A stretch of 61,109 bases of DNA from Chitinophagaceae bacterium (GCA_025449935.1 JANWIJ010000036.1:1-61109), one strand, 5' to 3'. Shown: positions 24,948 through 33,485, counted from the stretch's first letter. Program-made: numbers and translations. Notes: generated by a model from the letters alone, not told the origin.

Positions 24948-24960
24948 AAGCTAAAGATAA

Positions 24961-26385
24961 GTGTTCAAAAAACTAGACAAACTCATCATCAAAGCCTTCC
25001 TGGGCCCTTTTGCTGCTACTTTTTTTATTGTACTCCTGGTACTGGTTATGCAGTTTTTCTGGCTCTACATTGATGATTTTGTTGGAAAAGGATTAGGGAC
25101 AGGACTGATCCTGGAATTTATCTGGTACCTCAGCGCTACCCTGGTTCCGCTTGCATTACCGCTGGCGATATTACTTTCATCCCTGATGACCTTTGGGAAC
25201 CTGGGAGAAAGTTTTGAATTGGTGGCTATTAAATCAGCGGGGATCTCGTTGCTCCGTTTTATGCGGCCGCTTTTTGTGGTTGCGGTGCTCCTGGCAGGTG
25301 TTGCTTTTATTTTTGCCAACTATGTAATACCTGTCGCCAACCTCAAACAGCGGACCCTGCTGGCAGATATTGTTTATGCCAAACCTGCTTTTGACCTGAA
25401 GGAAGGTGTCTTTTATGACAAGATCAGCGGGTTCTCCATTAAAATAGGTAAGAAAGAAGCCAATGACAGCGTGATCCGGGATGTAATTGTGTACGAGCAG
25501 GGAAATCCCTTACAGGACAATTTCATCATTGCCAAAAGTGGCATTATGCGTGTTACCCCGGATAAACGGTTTCTTGAATTTAACCTGAAAGATGGCTGGC
25601 GGTACCAGGAAAGAGGCAATGCGTATGAAAGGAATAATACTGAATACATCAGGCTGGGGTTTAAAGAATATAGAAAGCAATTCGATCTCAGTTCCCTGGG
25701 GTTCAACAGCCGTACAGCCGATAGTGTGAATAAGAACAATGAAAAAATGTATAGTATGCGGCAGTTGGAGAAAACCATAGATTCCCTGCAAAAAGAGAAT
25801 AAGCGCATCCGGCAACAGGCCATCAAAGATATATTCCGCCAGACCGCGTTTGTAAATTACCTGGATACAGTCTGGAAGAAAGAGGATACAAAAGGAGCCA
25901 AAAAAATAAAAGATTTCGATTCCATTCTTCCGGATTCAGCGTGGGAGAATGTTAATCAGGGCGCGCAGGGAATTGCGGCATCTGTCCGTATCAGTGCTGA
26001 ATCGCTGGCTGCTTCGCTCAGGGATAAGGAAAGAGTTCTCCGCAAACACAAAATTGAGTGGCACCGGAAAATTGTCCTTTCCCTGGCCTGCGTGGTGTTG
26101 TTCCTGATCGGCGCCCCGCTGGGTTCCATTATCCGGAAAGGGGGACTGGGTACACCACTGATATTCGCGATTGTATTCTTTATGCTTTTTTATTTTTCGA
26201 GCACCATGGGTGAAAAATTTGCCAAGGAAAATACATTAACCCCGTTTACAGGTATGTGGATGGCCACATTTGTACTGGTGCCGATGGGTATTTTTCTTAC
26301 CTACAAAGCCATGCGGGACTCTCACCTTTTCAATAAAGAGTTTTACCACCGGATCGCCAGGTTCTTCCGTGCTTTCTTCAGCTGA
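24961..26385 (+). CDS. LptF/LptG-family permease
   Basis: 474 aa starting at GTG 24961 (MFKKLDKLIIKAFLGPF). The N-terminal three helices (about 14-40, 55-85, 100-122) are followed by a large periplasmic beta-rich insert (about 130-355) and three C-terminal helices (about 370-390, 397-415, 430-452). This is the YjgP/YjgQ layout of the inner-membrane permease that extracts lipopolysaccharide for transport. The late cytoplasmic loop contains LGSIIRKGGLGTP, typical of the family. Bacteroidota often encode LptF and LptG apart from lptB, as seems true here. The long insert contains a coiled-coil segment (MRQLEKTIDSLQKENKRIRQ) that is an unusual elaboration. Which of the two paralogues it is cannot be told. 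Confidence 0.9.
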   Translation: MFKKLDKLIIKAFLGPFAATFFIVLLVLVMQFFWLYIDDFVGKGLGTGLILEFIWYLSATLVPLALPLAILLSSLMTFGNLGESFELVAIKSAGISLLRFMRPLFVVAVLLAGVAFIFANYVIPVANLKQRTLLADIVYAKPAFDLKEGVFYDKISGFSIKIGKKEANDSVIRDVIVYEQGNPLQDNFIIAKSGIMRVTPDKRFLEFNLKDGWRYQERGNAYERNNTEYIRLGFKEYRKQFDLSSLGFNSRTADSVNKNNEKMYSMRQLEKTIDSLQKENKRIRQQAIKDIFRQTAFVNYLDTVWKKEDTKGAKKIKDFDSILPDSAWENVNQGAQGIAASVRISAESLAASLRDKERVLRKHKIEWHRKIVLSLACVVLFLIGAPLGSIIRKGGLGTPLIFAIVFFMLFYFSSTMGEKFAKENTLTPFTGMWMATFVLVPMGIFLTYKAMRDSHLFNKEFYHRIARFFRAFFS

Positions 26386-26451
26386 CATCCACACTTGGCC
26401 AGGCTAGAACAATTTTTATTTCTGTATTTTCAGTAACCTAAAACTGACGCT

Positions 26452-27228
26452 ATGAGATGGTTTATTTTAGCCGGTCTTACAGGATTGCTGGCCGGCTGTA
26501 ACTCTTCTTCATCCAACAAACAGGAAACCCAACAGGCAAGTGAAGACACGGCCGGGAAAAATGAGGAGGCGGCTATCGCGATACAACCCCTGAAGATACC
26601 AGCAACGGACATTCCTTCAACCATCCGTGTCAGGGGAAAAATAGTGGAAGCATGGAAATGGAGCGATAAGCTTGGAGAAAATATCCTGGTTACATCGGAA
26701 GTAGCGCCTTATGAAGTTAAAAACGAGGAGGGCGAAGAAAGCCAGACAGCTGAATTGCATGCTTTTCATTATGCCCGGAAAGAAGGGGACTATGTGCAGG
26801 TATGGAAGATGAGTGATGCGGAAAAAGGCTGTCCACTGGATATTACCTGCAGCTTTATACCCGGTTCTGCAACCATAACCGACCTGGATAATAACGGGTT
26901 TGCTGAAACCAAAGTGCAATATGCACTGACCTGCCGCGGTGATGTATCGCCCGCGAATATGAAACTGATCATGTATGAAAACGGTGTAAAGTATGGGCTG
27001 CGGGGGGTCAGGTGGCTTAAAGCAGAGCCGGAAGACAGGTTCACCGTCACGGAAAATGATGTAAACCTCGAAAAACTTCCCAAAAAGAAAGATGAATATG
27101 AACAAATGGTATTGGCCATCGGAAGATATGAATCAGAAAAAGATTTTTCCAATGCGCCCCCGGTTTTTTTATCTTTCGCCAGGACAGAATGGCTGAAGTA
27201 TGTTAAAGAAAGAATGGGTGAAGAATAA
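26452..27228 (+). CDS. Lipoprotein of unknown function
   Basis: 258 aa. Lipoprotein signal with Cys16 (LTGLLAGC) and a Ser/Gln/Glu-rich tether to about residue 50. The folded part includes WKWSDKLGENILVTSE, a cysteine pair in GCPLDITC, and TDLDNNGFAETKVQYAL followed by GDVSPANMKLIMYENG. This arrangement recalls, from memory, proteins annotated in Bacteroidota as M949_RS01915-type surface polysaccharide biosynthesis, but I am not sure of that label. DxDNNG resembles a calcium- or structure-stabilising loop. Its end overlaps the transporter gene by 29 nt, so the two may be co-transcribed. Confidence 0.8.
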   Translation: MRWFILAGLTGLLAGCNSSSSNKQETQQASEDTAGKNEEAAIAIQPLKIPATDIPSTIRVRGKIVEAWKWSDKLGENILVTSEVAPYEVKNEEGEESQTAELHAFHYARKEGDYVQVWKMSDAEKGCPLDITCSFIPGSATITDLDNNGFAETKVQYALTCRGDVSPANMKLIMYENGVKYGLRGVRWLKAEPEDRFTVTENDVNLEKLPKKKDEYEQMVLAIGRYESEKDFSNAPPVFLSFARTEWLKYVKERMGEE

Positions 27229-28225
27229 AACTATAAACCTTCAATCAACCCACCAGAATCTGAATATTCAGAAATGGGTCGCCGGAGTTTCTCTATTGCT
27301 GTTGGCCGTAAAGTTTATTGCTTATTATTCCACGCATTCCTTATCCATCCTGACGGATGCATTCGAAAGCATCGTAAATGTGGCAGCCGGATTTATCGGG
27401 CTGTATAGTTTATCTGTTGCCGCAAAACCCCGGGACAAAGACCATCCCTATGGACACGGGAAAGCGGAATTTCTTTCTGCTGCCGTCGAAGGCACCCTGA
27501 TCGGTTGTGCCGGGGCTATTATTTTATATAAAGCTGTCCAGAACCTGCTCCACCCTTCCGACTTACACCAGCTGGATTATGGAATTTGGCTCATCGCGGG
27601 AACAGCGGCGGCTAACTTTATTATGGGATATATCTGTCTCCGTACCGGTAAAAAAAATAATTCGCTGGCACTGGTAGCTAGCGGCAAACATTTGCAATCC
27701 GATACCTGGTCCACCGTCGGGATTATTATTGGGCTGCTTCTTTTATATTTCACGGGGTATAAGTGGCTTGACAGTGTCGTGGCGATACTGTTCAGTTTAT
27801 TTATTATGATTACGGGCTACCATATCATACGCCGTTCCATTGCAGGTATTATGGATGAAGCAGATGTGAAACTGCTGACAAGGATGGTGAAAATATTAAA
27901 TGCCAACCGCCGGGAGAACTGGATGGACCTCCACAACCTGCGGGTGATCAAATATGGCCCTGTGCTGCATGTGGATTGTCACCTGACAGTGCCCTGGTAC
28001 CTGAATGTGCATGAAGCGCACCGGGAAATTGATGCATTGGGAGAACTGATCAGGAAGGAATTCGGTGAAACCCTTGAATTGTTTGCCCATTCTGACGGAT
28101 GCCTGCCCTTCCAGTGCAGGATTTGCTATAAAGCTGATTGCCCGGTCAGACAGCATAATTTTGAGAAAAGGATTGAATGGACCCTGGAAAATATTTCACA
28201 GAATAAAAAACATGAACTCGTATGA
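27200..28225 (+). CDS. Cation diffusion facilitator (metal efflux) transporter
   Basis: 341 aa. Exports a divalent metal, probably zinc or a related ion, using the proton gradient. Six membrane helices lie within about 20-215; metal-site residues appear in TDAFESIVNVAAG (helix 2) and KHLQSDTWSTVG (helix 5), with DHPYGHGKAEFL between helices 2 and 3. The cytoplasmic domain (about 220-310) has the usual alpha-beta fold. The last 35 residues carry a cysteine-rich tail, CLPFQCRICYKADCP (C-x4-C-x2-C-x4-C), likely an extra metal site. The ATG at 27200 overlaps the upstream gene by 29 nt; a GTG at 27218 is possible. It overlaps the OsmC gene by ATGA. Confidence 0.92.
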   Translation: MLKKEWVKNKTINLQSTHQNLNIQKWVAGVSLLLLAVKFIAYYSTHSLSILTDAFESIVNVAAGFIGLYSLSVAAKPRDKDHPYGHGKAEFLSAAVEGTLIGCAGAIILYKAVQNLLHPSDLHQLDYGIWLIAGTAAANFIMGYICLRTGKKNNSLALVASGKHLQSDTWSTVGIIIGLLLLYFTGYKWLDSVVAILFSLFIMITGYHIIRRSIAGIMDEADVKLLTRMVKILNANRRENWMDLHNLRVIKYGPVLHVDCHLTVPWYLNVHEAHREIDALGELIRKEFGETLELFAHSDGCLPFQCRICYKADCPVRQHNFEKRIEWTLENISQNKKHELV

Positions 28226-28614
28226 AAACAATTACCACCTGGAAAAAAAACCATGAGTTTGAAAGTTTGCATGAGCGCAGCCTCATAAAAATAGATGGGA
28301 ATAAAGCGGCTGGCTTTAGTCCCAAGGCTTTGTTACTCTCGGGGCTGGCAGGCTGTTCCGGTATCGATGTCGTAGATATCCTCGAGAAGATGAAAGTGTC
28401 ATTTTCGGATTTTATTATTGAGGCAGAAGCTGAACAGACCGAGGAGCATCCCCGGGTATTTAAAGACATCCTGGTTACCTACAGGATAAGAACGGATAAA
28501 ACCAATGAGGAAAAAATTAGAAAGGCTATCAACCTTTCCCTGGATAAATATTGCGGGGTTTCCGCCATGCTTAAAAAAAATTCAGTGGTGAATTATAAAC
28601 TGGTCATCGGATAA
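28222..28614 (+). CDS. OsmC-family peroxide/disulfide reductase-like protein
   Basis: 130 aa. OsmC/Ohr-type proteins reduce organic peroxides with a pair of reactive cysteines. Here Cys45 lies in LLSGLAGCSGIDVV and Cys111 in LDKYCGVSAML, the two conserved positions. The fold runs from a short beta sheet (about 1-40) through the central helix (34-58) to the second helix. Its ATG overlaps the stop of the metal transporter (ATGA), so translation is coupled. It is followed 14 nt later by an Rrf2 regulator. Substrate is inferred; many YhfA-like members have unknown substrates. Confidence 0.9.
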   Translation: MKTITTWKKNHEFESLHERSLIKIDGNKAAGFSPKALLLSGLAGCSGIDVVDILEKMKVSFSDFIIEAEAEQTEEHPRVFKDILVTYRIRTDKTNEEKIRKAINLSLDKYCGVSAMLKKNSVVNYKLVIG

Positions 28615-28628
28615 TATATACCTGATTT

Positions 28629-29036
28629 ATGCTTTCTAAAAAATCCCAGTATGCTTTCAAAGCCCTGGCCTACCTGTCTGAAAAATACAACGAAGGGCCG
28701 GTGCTGATATCAGCCATCGCCAAAAAGAAAAAGATCCCCCTTAAATTCTTGGAGAATATTTTATTGGAATTAAAAAAAGCCGGTATACTGGACAGCAAAA
28801 AAGGAAAGGGGGGAGGGTACTTCTTACGGAAGGATCCGGCCAAAGTACAAGTTGCCACCGTGATACGGCTGGTTAACGGACCGATTGCCATGCTGCCCTG
28901 CGTAAGCCTGTATTTTTATGAACGATGTAAAAACTGCAATGAAAAGCATTGCGGGCTGCATGACATGATGATAGAAGTCAGGGATGCTTCCTTGAATATA
29001 TTGGAAAACAGGACGTTAAAAGATCTGATTGTTTAA
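28629..29036 (+). CDS. Rrf2-family transcriptional regulator
   Basis: 135 aa. Winged helix with the Rrf2 opening MLSKKSQYAFKALAYL, helix-turn-helix about 25-60 (IPLKFLENILLELKKAGIL) and a glycine-rich wing KGKGGGYFL. Four cysteines, Cys91, Cys100, Cys103 and Cys108, differ from the three-cysteine NsrR-like paralogue at 2963 and could hold a cluster or form disulfides. Placed between OsmC and peroxiredoxin, it probably senses oxidative or cysteine/Fe-S status and controls this group. Members of this cysteine pattern resemble CymR/IscR relatives. Its DNA site was not recognised. Confidence 0.92.
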   Translation: MLSKKSQYAFKALAYLSEKYNEGPVLISAIAKKKKIPLKFLENILLELKKAGILDSKKGKGGGYFLRKDPAKVQVATVIRLVNGPIAMLPCVSLYFYERCKNCNEKHCGLHDMMIEVRDASLNILENRTLKDLIV

Positions 29037-29082
29037 TGAGTGCAGTGCAGCCTGGGTTTAAGTTCATTTCCAACCCCTGCAG

Positions 29083-29115
29083 TTTGGACAAGCTTTTGTT
29101 TTTCCCGTATTTTCG
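29083..29115 (+). promoter_or_regulatory. Promoter of the peroxiredoxin gene
   Basis: TTTG (29083-29086), a 21-nt spacer and TATTTTCG (29108-29115, one mismatch to TAnnTTTG). The start point falls near 29120, giving a short 15-nt leader. Confidence 0.55.
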
Positions 29116-29135
29116 CGATTACTAAAACCTTTGTT

Positions 29136-29774
29136 ATGGCAATTCGTCTTGGCGACACCGCCCCAAACTTTACGGCCCAAACCACTGCAGGTAAAATTGA
29201 TTTCTACGAGTATCTGGGAAATAGCTGGGGGATCTTATTTTCTCATCCCGCTGATTACACACCGGTATGTACAACGGAGTTGGGTAAAACCGCTTTGCTC
29301 CATGAAGAATTTGCAAAACGCAATGTAAAAGTGCTGGCAGTGAGTGTTGACCCGCTGGATAAACACCAGGGATGGGTAAAGGATATCAACGAAACGCAGC
29401 AATGCGATGTGAATTTCCCGATCATTGCAGATGAAGACAGGACCGTAGCTACGCTGTATGACATGATTCACCCAAATGCATCGGCAACAGCTACCGTTCG
29501 TTCCTTGTTTGTAATAGGACCGGATAAAGTAGTTAAATTAATGATCACCTACCCGGCATCTACCGGGAGGAATTTTCATGAAGTTTTACGGGTGATCGAT
29601 TCCCTTCAATTAACAGCTAATCATAGTGTGGCCACGCCCGCAGACTGGAAACATGGTGAAGACGTAATTGTCGTTCCGGCCGTGTCAACTGAAGATGCGA
29701 TAAAAAAATTTCCAAAGGGTGTCAAAATAGTAAAGCCTTACCTAAGGTATACTCCCCAGCCCGATCTGAAATAA
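29136..29774 (+). CDS. 1-Cys (Prx6-type) peroxiredoxin
   Basis: 212 aa from the ATG at 29136 (MAIRLGDTAPNF); the longer reading upstream spans the promoter. Reduces hydrogen peroxide and organic peroxides. The peroxidatic cysteine is Cys45 in HPADYTPVCTTELG, with the catalytic Thr and Arg context. The C-terminal extension (about 160-212) that makes the Prx6 dimer is present, ending LRYTPQPDLK. Another cysteine (QQCD) lies around residue 90, not in a standard resolving position, so a 1-Cys mechanism is likely. It follows the Rrf2 gene on the same strand, with its own promoter. Confidence 0.95.
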   Translation: MAIRLGDTAPNFTAQTTAGKIDFYEYLGNSWGILFSHPADYTPVCTTELGKTALLHEEFAKRNVKVLAVSVDPLDKHQGWVKDINETQQCDVNFPIIADEDRTVATLYDMIHPNASATATVRSLFVIGPDKVVKLMITYPASTGRNFHEVLRVIDSLQLTANHSVATPADWKHGEDVIVVPAVSTEDAIKKFPKGVKIVKPYLRYTPQPDLK

Positions 29775-29796
29775 GTTATCAATATTTTTGGATAGC

Positions 29797-29829
29797 AAAG
29801 GCAATAACAGCAGTTATTTGCCTTTTTTT
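29797..29829 (+). terminator. Terminator of the peroxiredoxin gene
   Basis: AAAGGCAATAAC / GTTATTTGCCTTT pair over 12 bp with one bulged T and a 4-nt loop, followed by a T run. The hairpin overlaps the last bases of the convergent pseudouridine synthase gene (stop at 29814). Confidence 0.75.
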
Positions 29830-30548
29830 CTTTTGGCTAACTGTTGCAGTGTAGCTCTTAGGTCTTTTGGGAGTGGGGCTTCCAGTTCAACGGACTTACT
29901 GTTGAAGTCATTAAAGCCAAGTTGAAAAGAATGCAGTGCCAGCCGGTTGAGTATCGGTCTCTCTTCTTCAACGTCCCTGGACAATTTGAATTTTGATTTC
30001 AGCGAGGAAACTAAAACGGGTTTGCCATCCCCATACAACACATCACAAACAATCGGGTGGCCCAGTTCTTTCATATGTATTCTTATCTGGTGGGTCCTGC
30101 CGGTATGTATCCGGAACTGCAGGTGGGAATAAACGCCATAATCCTCCAGCACTTCATAATCAGTGAGTGATTCTTTCCCCTGGCGGTGAACAATCATTGT
30201 TCCGTTTTGAGCCGGGTGTTCAGCAATGGGTGAATTTATGCTCCCCTTTTTGTCCGGCAGCGAACCGATCACCAGTCCCTGGTAAATTTTTTTGGTTTCC
30301 CTGGCCTCAAACTGCCGGGAAAGATGTTTGTGCATGGCTTCATGCTTCGCAAATACAACCAGCCCGCTGGTATCTTTGTCGAGCCGGTGAACGGTGAAAA
30401 TACTGCTATACCTTTCGATCAATAATGTTTTTAAGGAGACTTCTTTCCCTATTCTGTCAGGGATGGAAAGCAACCCGGATGGTTTATTTACTGCAACAAA
30501 ATCGTCGTTTTCAAAAATGAGCCAATCAGCCAGCTTCATGTGTATCAT
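29814..30548 (-). CDS. RluA-family pseudouridine synthase
   Basis: 244 aa. Converts uridines in rRNA or tRNA to pseudouridine. The catalytic Asp57 lies in VHRLDKDTSGLVVFA. Other core motifs: DDFVAVNKPSGLLSIP, FEARETKKIYQGLV, and SHLQFRIHTGRTHQIRIHMK. There is no N-terminal S4 domain, so it resembles RluA/TruC-like shorter members. The ATG at 30548 gives MIHMKLADW; Met4 (30539) is an alternative. Basic tail QLAKRKKGK. Which uridines it modifies cannot be told. Confidence 0.93.
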   Translation of the reverse strand: MIHMKLADWLIFENDDFVAVNKPSGLLSIPDRIGKEVSLKTLLIERYSSIFTVHRLDKDTSGLVVFAKHEAMHKHLSRQFEARETKKIYQGLVIGSLPDKKGSINSPIAEHPAQNGTMIVHRQGKESLTDYEVLEDYGVYSHLQFRIHTGRTHQIRIHMKELGHPIVCDVLYGDGKPVLVSSLKSKFKLSRDVEEERPILNRLALHSFQLGFNDFNSKSVELEAPLPKDLRATLQQLAKRKKGK

Positions 30549-30561
30549 TTAATCAATGAAA

Positions 30562-30577
30562 CCTGCCTGGCGGCAGG
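30562..30577. repeat. Short GC-rich palindrome
   Basis: CCTGCC-TGGC-GGCAGG forms a 6-bp hairpin in the spacer between the two pseudouridine synthase genes. It resembles a CTGCC/GGCAG palindrome that recurs in Bacteroidota genomes; as a terminator it is weak (short T stretch only). Confidence 0.5.
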
Positions 30578-30588
30578 CAGATCAGCGT

Positions 30589-31527
30589 TTATCTTCCTTT
30601 TCCAAAATGTTTCAGGTCCCTCACTTCTTTTTCCGACAGGAGCCGCCACTTACCCCGTTCAATATTTTTCTTGGTGAGCCCGGCAAAAATTACCCGGTCT
30701 AGGTTTTTTACATCGTAGCCCAGCGATTCAAAAATTCGGCGGACGATCCTGTTCTTCCCGCTGTGGATCTCCACACCAATCTGTGTTTTGTCTTTTATGT
30801 CTGCATAGGCCAGTGCATCCACCCCGGCAGGCCCATCTTCCAGGGTAACTCCTTTCAAAATGCGGTCAAAATCATTTTTATCCAGCGCTTTATTCAGCGT
30901 AACGTGGTAAACTTTTTTTATCTCGTTACTGGGATGGGTAAGTTTTTGTGCCAGCTCACCGTCGTTGGTAAATAATAAAACGCCGGACGTATTCCTGTCC
31001 AGCCGGCCTACAGGATAGACCCTTTCGGTGGTAGCCCGCCAGATCAGGTCAAGCACTGTCTTTCTTCCCTGGGGATCATCAGTAGTCGTTATATAATCTT
31101 TGGGTTTATTCAGTAAAATGTAAACAAGATTTTTAGCTGGAAAAATCTTTTTCCCATTCATTTTCACTTCATCTTTACCGGAAACTTTATGCCCGGGCTC
31201 CGTAACCGTTTCGCCATTTACCTTTACCAGTCCCTGTTTCACCATCTCGGCAGCTTCCCGACGGCCGCAAATACCAGCATGCGCAATAAACTTGTTCAGG
31301 GGCATCAACCCGGAGTTTTCGGGCCTGCTGTGCTGAACCGGTGATGGTTGTGCTGCTTCCTTGCCCTTCGGCCCGAACTTCTGGATCCTGGCTTCAGATT
31401 TCTTCTTGTCAAAATATTCCTCACGTTCTTTTTTAAATTTCCGCTTCTCCTGTTTGAACTGCTCTTTAATCGCCGCGTTGCTCTTCTTGGGTTTAAACTT
31501 ATCGAACTGGGATGATTGTTTTTTCAT
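30589..31527 (-). CDS. RsuA/RluB-family pseudouridine synthase
   Basis: 312 aa. A highly charged, probably disordered N-terminal extension (about 1-75, rich in Lys and Glu) precedes an S4 domain (about 77-125: PLNKFIAHAGICGRREAAEM, LVKVNGETV). The catalytic domain (about 130-305) has VGRLDRNTSGVLLFTNDG with the catalytic Asp, LNKPKDYITT, and HSGKNRIVRRIFESLGYDV. This matches the large-subunit rRNA RluB-type enzymes. The basic extension is longer than in E. coli and may aid ribosome binding. A TATCTTTG box lies 36 nt upstream of the start. Confidence 0.94.
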   Translation of the reverse strand: MKKQSSQFDKFKPKKSNAAIKEQFKQEKRKFKKEREEYFDKKKSEARIQKFGPKGKEAAQPSPVQHSRPENSGLMPLNKFIAHAGICGRREAAEMVKQGLVKVNGETVTEPGHKVSGKDEVKMNGKKIFPAKNLVYILLNKPKDYITTTDDPQGRKTVLDLIWRATTERVYPVGRLDRNTSGVLLFTNDGELAQKLTHPSNEIKKVYHVTLNKALDKNDFDRILKGVTLEDGPAGVDALAYADIKDKTQIGVEIHSGKNRIVRRIFESLGYDVKNLDRVIFAGLTKKNIERGKWRLLSEKEVRDLKHFGKGR

Positions 31528-31563
31528 GTGTAGTTATTTGCTGTTTTGCAACAGTAAGGGTGG

Positions 31564-31571
31564 CAAAGATA
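31564..31571 (-). promoter_or_regulatory. -7 box for the RsuA/RluB-type gene
   Basis: A perfect TATCTTTG on the minus strand. Start point would be near 31559, about 32 nt from the ATG. It lies just downstream of the preceding gene's terminator, in keeping with an independent promoter. Confidence 0.45.
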
Positions 31572-31581
31572 GGAAATAATA

Positions 31582-31603
31582 AAGCCCCGCATAAACGGGG
31601 CTT
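31582..31603 (-). terminator. Terminator of the Spy-like gene
   Basis: AAGCCCCG / CGGGGCTT form an 8-bp stem with a 6-nt loop, followed on the minus strand by TTATTATTT. It is 23 nt after the stop of the minus-strand gene at 31627. Confidence 0.75.
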
Positions 31604-31626
31604 CCTGTCTTATAGAGCGGGATATA

Positions 31627-32286
31627 TTAAATGGATTGTTTCATTTCAGGTTTGTCCTTCCTGTCGCCATGTCTTTGACGTTTCGTCTCTTTTAATTTTT
31701 TCATTTGTTCTTCCGTCAGAATCGATTTCATGCCTTCCTGCTGCTTTTTGTGCAAAGCTTTCATCTGTTCTTTCTTTTGTTCGTCATTTAATGATTTGTT
31801 TTCACGTATGGCTTTCATCTGCCCACCAATTTCCTTTCTTTGCAGGGCTAATTTAGCGGCCTGGTCATCAGTAAGGCCTAATTGCGTTTTCATCCTTTCC
31901 TGCTGCTTACCAGCCATTTTCTCCCTGCTTACTTTTTGATCTTCTTTATTTTTTTTCATTTGCTCTTTCTGCTCAGTTGTCAGTAAAGCCTGCATTTTTG
32001 TTTGATGGTCCTTGTGGAGTTTTTCCATTCTTTCCCTTGACTCCTTCACCGTAATGTTATCTTGTTTTTTCAGTTCTTCAAGTTGCTGGCGATGTTCAGC
32101 CTTTAAGGTTTTGAACTGCGTTTTTTGTTCTTCCGTAAGATTCAGGTTGGCCATTTCTTTGTTATGATGGCTTCTTTCCTTTGCGTGAGGTTTGTAGCCT
32201 TCATGCCTGCGTTCAGGAATTTCCTGGGCACCTGCTGTTAATACCGCAAATGCGCCTGCGAATGCTGTCAGAATTATTTTCTTCAT
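31627..32286 (-). CDS. Spy/CpxP-like periplasmic protein with LTxxQ repeats
   Basis: 219 aa. A signal peptide (about 1-20, ending TAGA-QE) predicts export. The mature protein is Lys/Gln/Glu-rich and helical, with four LTxxQ-type motifs: NLTEEQKTQF (near 48), LLTTEQKEQM (near 100), LGLTDDQAAKL (near 135) and LTEEQMKKL (near 190). LTxxQ motifs define the Spy/CpxP family of periplasmic chaperones and metal-response proteins, which usually have two. The gene seems monocistronic. Function as a chaperone or metal sensor is inferred from the motif; substrate is unknown. Confidence 0.82.
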   Translation of the reverse strand: MKKIILTAFAGAFAVLTAGAQEIPERRHEGYKPHAKERSHHNKEMANLNLTEEQKTQFKTLKAEHRQQLEELKKQDNITVKESRERMEKLHKDHQTKMQALLTTEQKEQMKKNKEDQKVSREKMAGKQQERMKTQLGLTDDQAAKLALQRKEIGGQMKAIRENKSLNDEQKKEQMKALHKKQQEGMKSILTEEQMKKLKETKRQRHGDRKDKPEMKQSI

Positions 32287-32435
32287 GGTTATTATTTTTT
32301 GTTTTAGACGCCGGTGGGTTTCAAATACTTTCGGCGGCTATATGATAAATAAATGTGAACGGACCAGAGACCAATGGATAAGAAGATAGTTTAACGCGAA
32401 GTATGAAAATCTTCGTAAAAGGTGAAAATCCCGGA

Positions 32436-33485
32436 TTAATGGCTCTCTTTATTCGCCAGTTGCCCGCAGGCGGCATCAATGTCTTTGCCGCGGCTTCTCC
32501 GGAGCCGGACATTCACCCGGTGTTTTTCCAGGTATTGCATAAAAGCCTCCACTTTTTGTTCAGATGGCTTTTCAAATTTTGCAAACTCAATCGGATTATA
32601 CTCAATCAGGTTGACCAGGTCGGCAGGCACCTGGCGGTATAGTTTTATGAGATCATCCGCATCCCTTAATGAGTCATTAAAGTCTTTAAAAAGGATATAT
32701 TCAAAGGTGATCTCGTTCTTTGTTTGTTTGTAGAAATAATTCAGGGCTTCTACGAGTGACTGGATGTTGTTGCTGTCATTGATGGGCATGATTTCATGTC
32801 GTTTTGCATCATTGGCGGCGTGCAATGACAGGGCCAGTTTAAACTTCACTTTATCATCCCCGAGTTGGCGGATCCCTTTGGCAACACCTGCCGTAGAAAC
32901 CGTAATGCGTTTTGGACTCATCCCCATCCCGCCCGGCGATGTTATCTTTTCTATCGACCTCAAAACATGCTTATAATTCAGCAAGGGTTCTCCCATACCC
33001 ATGAAAACAATATTGCTGATCTTTTTCCCATGGGTTTCTTCGCACTGCTTGTTGAGCAGGGCCACCTCGTCATAAATCTCATCAAATTCAAGGTTACGTT
33101 TTCTTTCCATATACCCGGTCGCGCAAAATTTGCAACTGAGGGAGCAACCAATCTGCGAGGAAACACAGGCCGTGAACCGCGAGGTGGTGGGTATCAGAAC
33201 GCCTTCCACCAGGTGACCGTCATGAGTTCTGAAACGGGATTTAATGGTGCCGTCCTCGCTGAACTGGGTGGCATCAACCACCAGGCCCGGTAACACAAAC
33301 TGGTCTTTCAGATGCTGCCGAAGTTCTTTGGAGATATTGGTCATGTCATCAAACCGTTGAACCGGTTTCAGCCATAACCACTCGTATACCTGTTTGGCCC
33401 TGAATTTCTTTTCTCCCAGTTCTTCCAAATATTCTTCCAGTTCAGCCAGGGAAAGATGCCGTATGTTTTTTTGAACCTTTTTCAT
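32436..33485 (-). CDS. rlmN: Dual-specificity RNA methyltransferase RlmN
   Basis: 349 aa from the ATG at 33485 (MKKVQKNIRHL). Radical-SAM enzyme that methylates C2 of A2503 in 23S rRNA and A37 in some tRNAs. The 4Fe-4S ligands are Cys114, Cys118 and Cys121 in GCSLSCKFCATG. An SAM-binding stretch is NIVFMGMGEPLLNY, and the methyl-carrying cysteine is in the C-terminal IDAACGQL. The N-terminal helical accessory domain (about 5-95) is complete. A TATCTTTG box six bases before the ATG suggests a very short leader. Confidence 0.96.
   Translation of the reverse strand: MKKVQKNIRHLSLAELEEYLEELGEKKFRAKQVYEWLWLKPVQRFDDMTNISKELRQHLKDQFVLPGLVVDATQFSEDGTIKSRFRTHDGHLVEGVLIPTTSRFTACVSSQIGCSLSCKFCATGYMERKRNLEFDEIYDEVALLNKQCEETHGKKISNIVFMGMGEPLLNYKHVLRSIEKITSPGGMGMSPKRITVSTAGVAKGIRQLGDDKVKFKLALSLHAANDAKRHEIMPINDSNNIQSLVEALNYFYKQTKNEITFEYILFKDFNDSLRDADDLIKLYRQVPADLVNLIEYNPIEFAKFEKPSEQKVEAFMQYLEKHRVNVRLRRSRGKDIDAACGQLANKESH

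Noticed and set aside
30562-30577. Strong terminator between the pseudouridine synthase genes
   Set aside because: Only six base pairs and no real U-run; better kept as a small palindromic repeat.
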